Below the pieces are notes generated by a model, which worked only from the letters and a program-made list of their open reading frames with translations, was not told the DNA's origin and did no database searches. A program made the position numbers and the translations under genes. A DNA stretch of 64,000 nt from Chlorobiota bacterium. Its GTDB lineage: Bacteria; Bacteroidota; Bacteroidia; Bacteroidales; JAADGE01. The DNA lies in assembly GCA_013152535.1 (NCBI GenBank), contig JAADGE010000001.1:64007-128006 (forward strand), written 5' to 3'. This document shows positions 43,511 to 52,372 of this stretch, one piece after another (the first letter of the stretch is position 1; every line of letters begins with the position of its first letter).

Positions 43511-43813
43511 TTAATTATCAAATAAGTTTAAAAACATCTTTTTTGCCTCTTCCCAATTTTCGGTATTTAAACAATAACGAATTTTAGGGTATTCAATAGT
43601 TCCCTGAATTAATCCGGCATTTTTCAACTCTTTTAAATGTTGTGATAAAGTAGAACGAGCAATCGGAAGTATTTTGTCCAGATCACCGCTGAAACAACAT
43701 GTAAACTGCGATAATAATTCAATAATATAGATTCTTACAGGATGAGACAGTGCTTTTGCATATCTTGCCAATTTTTCCTGTTCAGGTGAAAATTCATAGG
43801 TTTCTGACATCAT
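43511..43813 (-). CDS. arsR: ArsR/SmtB-family repressor
   Basis: This 100-residue winged-helix repressor has the DNA-recognition helix ARSTLSQHLKELKNAGLIQG (about 51-70) preceded by a Cys pair (FTCCFSGDL) that probably binds As(III). The start is one of two adjacent ATGs (43813 or 43810). A TTG at 43840 gives a longer frame, but it lies inside the promoter and operator. It heads the operon arsR-porin-arsC-acr3-TauE-FmdE and should repress it until arsenite binds. Confidence 0.92.
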   Translation of the reverse strand: MMSETYEFSPEQEKLARYAKALSHPVRIYIIELLSQFTCCFSGDLDKILPIARSTLSQHLKELKNAGLIQGTIEYPKIRYCLNTENWEEAKKMFLNLFDN

Positions 43814-43819
43814 TTTGTA

Positions 43820-43845
43820 TTTCGTAGAACAACGAAACAAAAGTA
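43820..43845 (-). promoter_or_regulatory. ars promoter and ArsR operator
   Basis: TTTCGT (43820-43825) and ACGAAA (43832-43837) form an inverted repeat with a 6-nt centre. It is directly followed (minus-strand upstream) by the -7 element TACTTTTG (43845-43838). Repressor bound here would block transcription start, as expected for autoregulation by ArsR. Confidence 0.6.
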
Positions 43846-43885
43846 TATTTAATTTATTGATTTTACATTATATTATAAAACATAA

Positions 43886-43915
43886 AAAAATGCGAACCGT
43901 AAAGTTCGCATTTTT
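43886..43915 (-). terminator. terminator of the korAB unit
   Basis: A 12-bp stem (AAAAATGCGAAC / GTTCGCATTTTT) with a 6-nt loop lies 21 bp beyond the korB stop, with T-rich flanks on both strands. Confidence 0.85.
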
Positions 43916-43935
43916 CATTTCACATAAATTATAAG

Positions 43936-44952
43936 TTAATCAACTGTCCAGGTATTTCCGCTGAGTAATAAATCATCAACATTTTTAATTTTTGAACGTG
44001 ATTGAACATCTTTAATTTGTTCTTCGAGTAAAACTTCGTAACTCGGTGCTTCAACTGAACGAATAATACCGAAAGCAACCGGAAAACCGTCTGCAACAGC
44101 CATATTTATTAATGCTAAATGGATATACGGTAATTCTTGATGTGCATCATGCACTAAAATATCATCTTTGCTTATTCCGTTTTCGCCGATTGTTACCACT
44201 TTCAAATTCAAACCGTCCAAAATCAAACCTTTATTTTTTTCTTTACCGAAAATCATAGGTTCACCATGTTTTAACCAAATTTGATTATCGTCTCTTGTTT
44301 CTTTAGAAGTAATTGCATTATGTGCTCCGTTATTATAAATCACACAATTTTGAAGGATTTCAACAACCGATGCACCTTTATGTTTATCTGCCTGAATTAA
44401 AATTTCGGTTGTATCTGCAACTTTATTGTCAATTGAACGAGCAAAAAACTTTCCTCGTGCACCGATAACCAACTCACCGGGGTGAAACGGTTGTTCAATT
44501 GTTCCGTAAGGTGAAGATTTTGTAACTTGACCGAATAAGGAAGTCGGAGAATATTGTCCTTTAGTTAAACCGTAAATTTGGTTATTAAAAAGAACGATAT
44601 TTAAATCAATATTACGTCTTATTTCATGAATGAAGTGGTTTCCGCCGATAGCCAAACCGTCACCGTCACCGGTAATTTGCCAAACGCTTAATTTCGGATT
44701 TGCAGTTTTTACTCCGGAAGCCAATACACCGGCTCGACCGTGAATTCCGTGAAATCCGTATGTGTTCATATAGTAAGGGAAACGTGAAGAACAACCGATA
44801 CCTGAAATAACGGCATAATCTTCTTTATCATAATCTAATGCAGCCATTGCTTTTTGAACGGACATTAAAATAGCTATATCCCCGCAACCCGGACACCATC
44901 TGATTTCCTGATCGCTTTTAAAATCTTTGAAATTATATTTAGTATCTGCCAT
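43936..44952 (-). CDS. korB: 2-oxoacid:ferredoxin oxidoreductase, beta subunit
   Basis: This 338-residue thiamine-diphosphate subunit of a 2-oxoglutarate-type oxidoreductase converts a 2-oxoacid plus CoA to acyl-CoA with ferredoxin as acceptor. WCPGCGD (19-25) and GIGCSSRFPYYMNT hold Fe-S cysteines; GDGDGLAIGGNHF (about 95-107) followed by NNQIYGLTKGQYSPTS is the TPP site. It starts 2 bp after the alpha subunit gene. KorB-type sequence favours 2-oxoglutarate, but other 2-oxoacids are possible. Confidence 0.93.
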   Translation of the reverse strand: MADTKYNFKDFKSDQEIRWCPGCGDIAILMSVQKAMAALDYDKEDYAVISGIGCSSRFPYYMNTYGFHGIHGRAGVLASGVKTANPKLSVWQITGDGDGLAIGGNHFIHEIRRNIDLNIVLFNNQIYGLTKGQYSPTSLFGQVTKSSPYGTIEQPFHPGELVIGARGKFFARSIDNKVADTTEILIQADKHKGASVVEILQNCVIYNNGAHNAITSKETRDDNQIWLKHGEPMIFGKEKNKGLILDGLNLKVVTIGENGISKDDILVHDAHQELPYIHLALINMAVADGFPVAFGIIRSVEAPSYEVLLEEQIKDVQSRSKIKNVDDLLLSGNTWTVD

Positions 44953-44954
44953 GA

Positions 44955-46784
44955 CTATAATTGTTCTAAAATTTGATTAACTTTTGTTTTAATTTCTTTA
45001 ACAGTTAAGGGTAAGCCCTGAACTTTATCATAATATTCATAATGATTAGTCGGGTGCATCATACGTAAGTATTTTGCAAATTGTCCGAGATTCAATTCAA
45101 AAACAATAATTTCTTTATAATTTGAAAGAACTTCTGCTGTATTTTTCGGTAAAGGATTAATATAATTAAAATGAGCATGGGCAACTTTAGTTCCGGCTCC
45201 GTTCATTTCTCTTACTGCAGTAGTTAAATGACCATATGTACTTCCCCACCCTACAACTAAGACATCTGCATCTTTATTTCCTTCAACTTTAAGTTCGGGA
45301 ATATCATTTACAATTAATTTTACTTTTTCATCTCTTTCAATACTCATTGCTTCATGGTTTTCCGGAATATAAGAAACATTTCCGGTAACTTCCATTTTTT
45401 CCAAACCGCCGACACGGTGTTCAAAACCTTTCATACCCGGAACAGCCCATTTTCTGACCATATTTTTATCTCTTAAATACGGCAAATATTCTTTTTCGTC
45501 TTTTCCGATAAATTGCGTTTTAATTTCGGGCATATCTTTCATCGAAGGAATTTTCCAAGGTTCTGTTCCGTTTGCAATAAAACCGTCGGTAAGTAATAAA
45601 ACCGGAGTCATATGTTCCAAAGCTATTCGAGCCGCTTCAAAAGCATAATTAAAACAATTCGAAGGTGTACTTGCAGCTATAACAGGCACAGGGCTTTCAC
45701 CGTTTCTTCCGAAAAGTGCCTGAAATAAATCCGATTGTTCGGTTTTTGTCGGCAAACCCGTTGAAGGACCGCCTCTTTGCACATTTACCACAACCAACGG
45801 CAGTTCTGTGATTACTGCCAATCCGAGTGCTTCTGATTTTAAAGCCAATCCGGGACCTGATGTAGAAGTTGCTGCGAGATGACCGGCAAATGCGGCTCCG
45901 ATGGAAGTCATAATTCCGCCTATTTCATCTTCTGCCTGAAATGCTTTTGCACCGAGGTCTCTTCTTTTTTCAATTTCTACAAGAATTTCAGAAGCAGGGG
46001 TAATAGGATAAGAACCGAGAAAAAACGGAAGATTTGCTTTTTCTGCTGCAGCTAATAAGCCCCAGGAAGTGGCTGTATTTCCGTTAATATTTCTGTAAAC
46101 TCCTTTTTCTATTGTTGAAGAATGCACTCTGAAAGAAGGCATTGCATGAATAGTAACAGCATAATTAAACCCGTCTTTTAAAACTTTTATATTAGCCTCT
46201 GCAATTTCGATTTTTTTTGCAAATTTATTTTCCAAAAATTTAATAGAATGTTCCAAAGGTCTGTCAAAAATGCAATATACCATTCCGAGAGCAAACATAT
46301 TTTTACTTCTCGTCTTGCTTTTGGCATCTAACTCAGTATCTTTTAAACTTTCTTTTGTTAATGATGTTATAGGAGCTTCAATAACATTATAATCGTTATA
46401 AATTTCTTTTAATTTTTCGGCATCGCATCCGGCTTTTACAAAATTTTTATCGGTAAATGAATCGGTGTCAATAATAATTGTTGCACCGTCTTTTACCCAA
46501 CCTACATTAGCTTTTAATGCTGCGGGATTCATGGCGACTAAAACATCGGGAAAGTCTCCGGGTGTATTTACTTTTTTACCGAAGTTTAACTGGAATCCTG
46601 ATACACCGCCGACAGTTCCCTGCGGAGCACGAATTTCTGCCGGATAATCCGGGAAAGTTGAAACATCATCGCCGATGAGTGCCGATGTGTTTGAAAATTG
46701 AGTTCCGGTAAGTTGCATTCCGTCACCGGAATCACCGGCGAATTTTATTACAACCTGGTCAACTTCTATTATCTTTTTATCCAT
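44955..46784 (-). CDS. korA: 2-oxoacid:ferredoxin oxidoreductase, fused gamma-alpha subunit
   Basis: This 609-residue protein has an N-terminal gamma domain (about 1-190; KFAGDSGDGMQLTGTQFS at 14-31) joined to the alpha domain (about 215-609; GSYPITPASEILVEIEKR, EDEIGGIMTSIGAAFAG, STSGPGLALKSEALGLA). The fused arrangement is common in Bacteroidota. It is the first gene of korAB with its own promoter. The complex links a reductive or fermentative TCA branch to ferredoxin. Confidence 0.94.
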   Translation of the reverse strand: MDKKIIEVDQVVIKFAGDSGDGMQLTGTQFSNTSALIGDDVSTFPDYPAEIRAPQGTVGGVSGFQLNFGKKVNTPGDFPDVLVAMNPAALKANVGWVKDGATIIIDTDSFTDKNFVKAGCDAEKLKEIYNDYNVIEAPITSLTKESLKDTELDAKSKTRSKNMFALGMVYCIFDRPLEHSIKFLENKFAKKIEIAEANIKVLKDGFNYAVTIHAMPSFRVHSSTIEKGVYRNINGNTATSWGLLAAAEKANLPFFLGSYPITPASEILVEIEKRRDLGAKAFQAEDEIGGIMTSIGAAFAGHLAATSTSGPGLALKSEALGLAVITELPLVVVNVQRGGPSTGLPTKTEQSDLFQALFGRNGESPVPVIAASTPSNCFNYAFEAARIALEHMTPVLLLTDGFIANGTEPWKIPSMKDMPEIKTQFIGKDEKEYLPYLRDKNMVRKWAVPGMKGFEHRVGGLEKMEVTGNVSYIPENHEAMSIERDEKVKLIVNDIPELKVEGNKDADVLVVGWGSTYGHLTTAVREMNGAGTKVAHAHFNYINPLPKNTAEVLSNYKEIIVFELNLGQFAKYLRMMHPTNHYEYYDKVQGLPLTVKEIKTKVNQILEQL

Positions 46785-46822
46785 GATAATTTATATTGAT
46801 TTGAAAATTAATTTATAGCGGA

Positions 46823-46854
46823 CAAATGTAAAAATATCATATTAATAATATCAA
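46823..46854 (-). promoter_or_regulatory. promoter of korAB
   Basis: On the minus strand there is TTG (46854-46852), a 21-nt spacer and TACATTTG (46830-46823), matching TAnnTTTG, 38 bp before the korA ATG. Confidence 0.55.
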
Positions 46855-46888
46855 TATTTGTATATGTTTTATAATCATTTTTTTAACA

Positions 46889-49768
46889 TTAGTAACAAAT
46901 TTTATTAAATTCGCAATATTTACAGTTTTCAAGATTATTTGTCATTGAAAAAGATGTATTTTCATCAAATATTTCTTCAATAAGTTGTACTAAATTTTGT
47001 TGATAATTCGGCAATACCATTTTAACAATATTTTCATCAGTCTTAAAAGTTCCTGAATCTTCTTTAATAACGGGTAATTCAGAAAAATCAGGCCGGTTCA
47101 TTGAACGAATATAGTACAATGCAGGTTTTAAATCGGCATTTGTAAATTCTGAAGATGTTTGAATTATAAGCACATAAAATAATGCTTGAAAAAGATGCGA
47201 ATTTCGTTTTTTATTATCTTTATCAAACAAACTGTTTATTGAAGATGTTCCTTTGAACATTTGCCCGGATTTATAATCAACAATTTTGTATATTGTATCT
47301 TTCTTATCAATACGATCAATAATTCCTAATAATTTTACTTGCTCCTCTTGTAAATTAATATTTACTTTTAGTAAAGTATCATAATATTTTTGTTTTTCCA
47401 TTGAAACAATTTCAAACGGACTTTGCTTTATATCATATTCTAATACTGATTTTATATAGTTGATTAACACATCTTTAACAATAATTTGAATACCTTCGGG
47501 TTTGTATGTTTTAATATTGTAATATATTTTAAATGCTTCGGATACATAATTTTTGATATCCGGAATTTTTGCTTCTATTGCTTTTTCAGTTATTGATTTC
47601 CCGTCAGTTTCTTTTTTCAAAACACTGTAAATTAATTCTAAAGCAGTATGCAAAATCGAACCGAAATCGGCAGGTGTAAATTCATCTTCCTGAGATTCGG
47701 GTTCCTTAATTCCGGCAACATATTTATAATAAAATTTTAAACTGCAGGACAAATAGGTATTTAAGGAAGAAGCTGAAAATGCTTTTACGTTTTCAGGTTT
47801 TTTATTATCATAAATATATTTTTTCAGTTTTGTAAAAACGATATCGTTTTTCGGAATTTCTATCGTTTGTCTTTCTTGTATATAAATTTCATCATTAAAC
47901 TGCGTATGATTTATCTTAAAATCTGTTTCGTACAGAAGTTGCTTGATAAATCGGCTCATTTCTCCTGAATTTCCGTCACTTACAAGGTCATTATAAATTA
48001 ATGTAACGTTTTCTGCCCGTTGCAATAAACGGTAAAAGAAATAAGCAAATACGGCATCCTGATGTTTTGTTAAAGGCAAACCGAAAGCAAAACGCATACT
48101 TTGAGAAATAAATGTCGGCTTACCGGAAATTTTGGGTAAATTACCTTCATTCAGTCCTAAAATGATAATGTTTTTAAAATCTAAATTTCGGGATTCCATT
48201 AAGCCCATAATTTGCAATCCTTGATCAGCTTCGCTTTCAAAAGGAATTGTATCCGATTTTAATATTTGCAATAAAACTTCGGATGCTAATTTCAAACTTA
48301 AAGTATCATTATTTTCCTGCAATATTTCCCTGAAACGTTTTATTTTTTTGTATGCTCTGAAAATATATTCATTTTTAACAGAATTAGTTTGTGTATTATT
48401 TTCAGTAGTTTTACTGTCAAAAAAGATGAATAAAATATCAAGTAAATTGTTTAATATCAAATTAATATCACCGTTATTATAAAAGTCATCAAAGAGTAAA
48501 TTCATTAATTTATCGTTTCCGAAAGGTAATTGTTCCGGCAAAATATAAAATAGTTTTTCAGATTTAACAGTATCAGTCAATTTTGAGCAAAGTTCAGAAT
48601 TATATTCATTTAAATAAGGATGTTTCAAAATACTTAATACATTTTTATAATAAAACTTTGGGTTTTTGTGTTTTTCCGGAAATAAATGCAAACGAAAAAA
48701 ACTATTTATAAAATTGAAAAGCGGAGTTAATTTAAATGAATAGCCCATTGTAACGTTTATTTGCTCTGCAAATTCGGGTAATGCACTTAAAACAGGAAAC
48801 AACATCGTTTCATCTGCCGTAATTATTGCTGTATTATTAAGAAAATCTTTATCCTTATTCTTCAACAAAACATGCAACAATTTTGCCTGATTGATATTTA
48901 ATGAAGTTCCGATAAGGTCAATATTTTTCTTTTTTAAAAAATTATTCGGTAATTTCAGAATTTTTATATTTAATTCTTCAAAATTTTTCCTTAAAAAATC
49001 ACCTGCTTCCTGTTTTTTACCGGAAAAATAATAATCATCAATATCCCAGTAAAATTCTGCAATTCCTTTCTTCTGAAAATATTTAAAAAATTTAAGTTCG
49101 GCATTATTCAAAGCATTAAAACCAATAAAAATATACTTATCGGAATTGTCGGTTTCTATTTCAGCACCGGAAATCATGTCTGACAACACTCTGTAAATAA
49201 GTCCGTTATAGGCGATTCTCTTTTCCTTCAACTGTTCTGTAAACAATTCATACACAGCAGGTAATAAGTTCCACAGGTGTAAAAACATATCTTTTTCATT
49301 GCTGCTTTTTTCACTTAAAAAATTTACCCAAAAGTTCTTAAGCAGTTTTTTTTGTTCATCTGTCAACCAATCAAATCGAGAATCAATTTCTTTTAAATCT
49401 TTAATATTTCTGTAAATTTGCTTCGGGTCAATCAACCAAGCATCTATTTCATTAAAATCGGATAAAATAATTTCACCCAAACGATAAAAATTATCAAATG
49501 TATAATGGCTGCTGAAAGTTTTAAAAACTCCGAACAATTCAAATATCAAACTCAATTTATCACCGTCTTCAAATCGTGTAATATCACGAATCAGCTTTCC
49601 TATTTCAATCATTTTTGCCGGTCGGGAAGTTTTTCCGATAATTTCCGCATAAAATTTTCTGAAATAAAATTTTGTTCGTTTATTCGGAAAAATAAGAATG
49701 CAATTTTGCAAATTATCTTTATTGTTTCGAATTATTATTTCAGCAGTTTCGTATAAAAATGGTTTCAT
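46889..49768 (-). CDS. AddB-like PD-(D/E)XK exonuclease
   Basis: This 959-residue protein is built like AddB: an inactive helicase-like N-terminal region (ILIFPNKRTKFYFRKF replaces a Walker A) and a C-terminal RecB-type nuclease with FGSILHTALE (about 700) and VDYKSG (Asp831, Lys833). Four cysteines frame the nuclease, Cys675, Cys949, Cys952 and Cys958, the iron-sulfur staple of AddB. With AddA it would process double-strand breaks for RecA. No addA gene is adjacent, which is unusual but known when the pair is split. Confidence 0.85.
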   Translation of the reverse strand: MKPFLYETAEIIIRNNKDNLQNCILIFPNKRTKFYFRKFYAEIIGKTSRPAKMIEIGKLIRDITRFEDGDKLSLIFELFGVFKTFSSHYTFDNFYRLGEIILSDFNEIDAWLIDPKQIYRNIKDLKEIDSRFDWLTDEQKKLLKNFWVNFLSEKSSNEKDMFLHLWNLLPAVYELFTEQLKEKRIAYNGLIYRVLSDMISGAEIETDNSDKYIFIGFNALNNAELKFFKYFQKKGIAEFYWDIDDYYFSGKKQEAGDFLRKNFEELNIKILKLPNNFLKKKNIDLIGTSLNINQAKLLHVLLKNKDKDFLNNTAIITADETMLFPVLSALPEFAEQINVTMGYSFKLTPLFNFINSFFRLHLFPEKHKNPKFYYKNVLSILKHPYLNEYNSELCSKLTDTVKSEKLFYILPEQLPFGNDKLMNLLFDDFYNNGDINLILNNLLDILFIFFDSKTTENNTQTNSVKNEYIFRAYKKIKRFREILQENNDTLSLKLASEVLLQILKSDTIPFESEADQGLQIMGLMESRNLDFKNIIILGLNEGNLPKISGKPTFISQSMRFAFGLPLTKHQDAVFAYFFYRLLQRAENVTLIYNDLVSDGNSGEMSRFIKQLLYETDFKINHTQFNDEIYIQERQTIEIPKNDIVFTKLKKYIYDNKKPENVKAFSASSLNTYLSCSLKFYYKYVAGIKEPESQEDEFTPADFGSILHTALELIYSVLKKETDGKSITEKAIEAKIPDIKNYVSEAFKIYYNIKTYKPEGIQIIVKDVLINYIKSVLEYDIKQSPFEIVSMEKQKYYDTLLKVNINLQEEQVKLLGIIDRIDKKDTIYKIVDYKSGQMFKGTSSINSLFDKDNKKRNSHLFQALFYVLIIQTSSEFTNADLKPALYYIRSMNRPDFSELPVIKEDSGTFKTDENIVKMVLPNYQQNLVQLIEEIFDENTSFSMTNNLENCKYCEFNKICY

Positions 49769-49847
49769 ATGAAAACAAATAACTTTATTGTATTAAAGTT
49801 TAAAATTAAAGAAATATATTTGAATAAGAAAAGATGTTGAAATAAAC

Positions 49848-50597
49848 TTAAGAATTAAAAATTTCCCAAGCTTTATCAGCTTGAAAATACAACATTTGTA
49901 ATCCGTTTTGGATTATTGCATTTCGTTTTTCGCCTTCCGAAAGGAATTGTGTTTTTTCCGGATTATAAATTAAATCAAATAAATGATGATTTTCGGTCAA
50001 ATATTTGTACGGAATATCGGGTTTTTGATTTACATCCGGAAAAATTCCTACCGGACTGGCATTTATTATCAGCAAATTTTTTCTGATAAGTTCTTCATTT
50101 AAGCTGTTATAATTTAAAATTTGAGAATCGGGTTTATTCATTCTTGAAACAAACTGATAACTTATACCCAAATTTTTCAAAGCTGCCGAAACGGCTTTTG
50201 CCGCACCGCCGGTACCGAGAATCAATGCTGATTTTGCTTTAGGAGTCAGCTTTTTCTTTAATGATTTTTGAAATCCGTAAACATCAGTATTATAACCGAC
50301 TAATTTAACATTCTGATTTTTGCGAATAACCTTTATAACATTTACTGCATAAATTTCTGATGCAGTAATATTTGTTTCATCTAAATATGGGATAATTGAT
50401 TGTTTATACGGTGAAGTAACATTAAAACCGAAAATATTGGTATTTAATTTCATTATTTCAGGAAATTCCGAAACGAAAGGAATAGGAAAAATCTTATAAT
50501 TAACATCCTTAATATTTTCTTTCTCAAATTTATCGTTAAAATATTTCTCTGAAAAAGAATGTGTTAAAGGATACCCAATCAAACCGAAAAGTCGCAT
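49848..50597 (-). CDS. aroE: shikimate dehydrogenase
   Basis: This 249-residue enzyme reduces 3-dehydroshikimate with NADPH. MRLFGLIGYPLTHSFSEKYF holds the shikimate-binding serines, the catalytic Lys is in TSPYKQSI (about 68), NTDVYGF is near 103 and the nucleotide loop LGTGGAAKA near 127. The start is ATG 50597; a longer frame would overlap the popT gene and add non-conserved residues. It starts 4 bp after popT and ends the pta-to-aroE run. Confidence 0.95.
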   Translation of the reverse strand: MRLFGLIGYPLTHSFSEKYFNDKFEKENIKDVNYKIFPIPFVSEFPEIMKLNTNIFGFNVTSPYKQSIIPYLDETNITASEIYAVNVIKVIRKNQNVKLVGYNTDVYGFQKSLKKKLTPKAKSALILGTGGAAKAVSAALKNLGISYQFVSRMNKPDSQILNYNSLNEELIRKNLLIINASPVGIFPDVNQKPDIPYKYLTENHHLFDLIYNPEKTQFLSEGEKRNAIIQNGLQMLYFQADKAWEIFNS

Positions 50598-50601
50598 AGT
50601 G

Positions 50602-51522
50602 TTATTTCTTAGCAAAATGTTCAATTGCCCAAACAGAGAGAATACCAAAAATTAAAAATGCTGCCGCCAAAATAACTTCAGAGTTGAAACTGTCGGGTAA
50701 ATATCTTATATAACTGCTGACGACAGGTTCGCCGTTTGCTTTCAGAATTTTAAGACCGTCTGCACCTATAAGATGTTGTTCGTGTTTCCAAGGCCAAAGT
50801 ATAATTAATGAACCAAGAATGAAACCGGTCAAAGAAGCAATTGTTTCATTTTTATATTTTTTATAAATCCAGGATAAAACATTTGAAAATGCAGGTAAAC
50901 CTATAACAACCCCCAAAGCAACGGGTAATAAAACATGAAAATCTAAACTGTTAACAGAATTTATCATAACAAGTTGATAATTACCCATTAAAACCAGAAT
51001 AAAAGATCCGGAAAGACCCGGAAGTATCATACTTATAATTGCAATTATCCCGCAAAGAACCAAATATAAAAAAGCATCATTTTCCGCAGCCGGATTTTGT
51101 AATGAAATCCATATGGCAATTGCAGTTCCTGCAACAAAAGTAATGATGACATAAAGATTTATTTTATCAATTGTTTTTCCGACAAAATAAACAGAAGCCA
51201 ATATCAGTCCGAAAAAATAAGACCATACAAAAACAGGATAATAGTCAAAAAGGTAAGCAAGTAAACGAGCAAAAGTAAAAATACTGACAACGGCTCCGCC
51301 GAATACAGAGACTAAAAACAATAAATCGGTATATTTTGCAAATTCTTTAAATTTGAATTCAATCAATAACTTTAATGACTTCAAATTAAATGATTTAAGA
51401 GCATCTATTAAGCGTTCGAAAATTCCGGTTATTAAAGCAACAGTGCCTCCGGAAACTCCGGGAATTACATTTGCAGCACCAATACCGAAACCTTTTATAA
51501 ACCAAGAAAAAACTTCCTTCAT
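50602..51522 (-). CDS. popT: DUF368 family undecaprenyl-phosphate translocase
   Basis: This 306-residue polytopic membrane protein belongs to the DUF368 family, recently shown to recycle undecaprenyl phosphate across the membrane (PopT). Two inverted-repeat motifs are clear: NVIPGVSGGTVALITGIFE (18-36) and MILPGLSGSFILVLMG. About eight to nine membrane helices are visible. It is followed 4 bp later by aroE. It supports cell-wall and polysaccharide lipid-carrier recycling. Confidence 0.92.
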   Translation of the reverse strand: MKEVFSWFIKGFGIGAANVIPGVSGGTVALITGIFERLIDALKSFNLKSLKLLIEFKFKEFAKYTDLLFLVSVFGGAVVSIFTFARLLAYLFDYYPVFVWSYFFGLILASVYFVGKTIDKINLYVIITFVAGTAIAIWISLQNPAAENDAFLYLVLCGIIAIISMILPGLSGSFILVLMGNYQLVMINSVNSLDFHVLLPVALGVVIGLPAFSNVLSWIYKKYKNETIASLTGFILGSLIILWPWKHEQHLIGADGLKILKANGEPVVSSYIRYLPDSFNSEVILAAAFLIFGILSVWAIEHFAKK

Positions 51523-51549
51523 ATCTGTATCTTTCCGTTAAATGAGCAA

Positions 51550-51557
51550 CAAAAGTA
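51550..51557 (-). promoter_or_regulatory. -7 element TACTTTTG before popT
   Basis: The minus-strand TACTTTTG lies 27 bp before the popT ATG in a 104-bp gap after truA. No -33 is visible. Confidence 0.45.
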
Positions 51558-51626
51558 TAAAAAATATCTTATTGTTAATAATTGTTTCCGTTTCCGTACA
51601 GGTTTCCGGCTTTTCGTTTTAAATAT

Positions 51627-52367
51627 TTATTTTTCCTGATATCTTATTTTGGTAAGAAATAAAGCATGTGCAGGAACTGAAACGCCTGCTGAAGAACGGT
51701 CTTTACTTTCAATAATTTTCCTGAAATCAACTGCATTAATTTTATTTTTGCCAATTTCCAACAAAGTTCCGGTAACAGCTCTTACCATATTTCGGAGAAA
51801 GCGATCGGCAGTTATAATAAATATATTTTGTTCATTGCACTTAATCCATTCTGCTCGTTGTATTTTACAAAAATTTGTTTTCGTATCCGTATGTAATTTT
51901 GAAAAACTTGTAAAGTCTTTAAATTTGAACAAAATTTTTGCAGCGTCATTCATTGCATCAAAATTCAGTTTTTCAGAAATATATAAAGAAGTTTCCGTAA
52001 GAAACGGATTTTTATTTTGATGAATTCGGTATTCGTAAGTTCGTGAAATTGCGGAAAAACGTGCATGTTTATCTTCGGAAACAGGAAAAATATCAAGTAT
52101 TACAATATCATTATCTAAAAAACTGTTGAGCTTAAAAATTAGTTGTTTTGTATCAGTAATGGTATTAATCACCTCAAAATGAGCAATATAATTAATTGCA
52201 TGAACTCCGGCATCCGTTCTTCCGGCACCTGTTAATGCAACATTTTCTCTCAATATCAGTGAAAATGCTTTTTGTAAGACTTCTTGTATTGTAATCGCAT
52301 TCGGTTGTATTTGCCAACCGTGAAATTTGGTTCCTTTATAGCTTAATTTTACAAAATATCTTTGCAA
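51627..52367 (-). CDS. truA: tRNA pseudouridine synthase A
   Basis: This 246-residue enzyme makes pseudouridine at positions 38-40 of tRNA. The catalytic Asp52 is in AGRTDAGVHA; KLSYKGTKFHGWQIQPN near the start and FLRNMVRAVTGTLLEIG near the end are typical. It starts 5 bp after the ackA stop, so it is co-transcribed with the acetate genes. Length and motifs are complete. Confidence 0.96.
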   Translation of the reverse strand: MQRYFVKLSYKGTKFHGWQIQPNAITIQEVLQKAFSLILRENVALTGAGRTDAGVHAINYIAHFEVINTITDTKQLIFKLNSFLDNDIVILDIFPVSEDKHARFSAISRTYEYRIHQNKNPFLTETSLYISEKLNFDAMNDAAKILFKFKDFTSFSKLHTDTKTNFCKIQRAEWIKCNEQNIFIITADRFLRNMVRAVTGTLLEIGKNKINAVDFRKIIESKDRSSAGVSVPAHALFLTKIRYQEK

Positions 52368-52372
52368 ATTCG

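Noticed and set aside
43814-43840. Longer ArsR starting at TTG 43840
   Set aside because: The added codons cover the promoter and operator, and family members start close to the two ATGs at 43810-43813.
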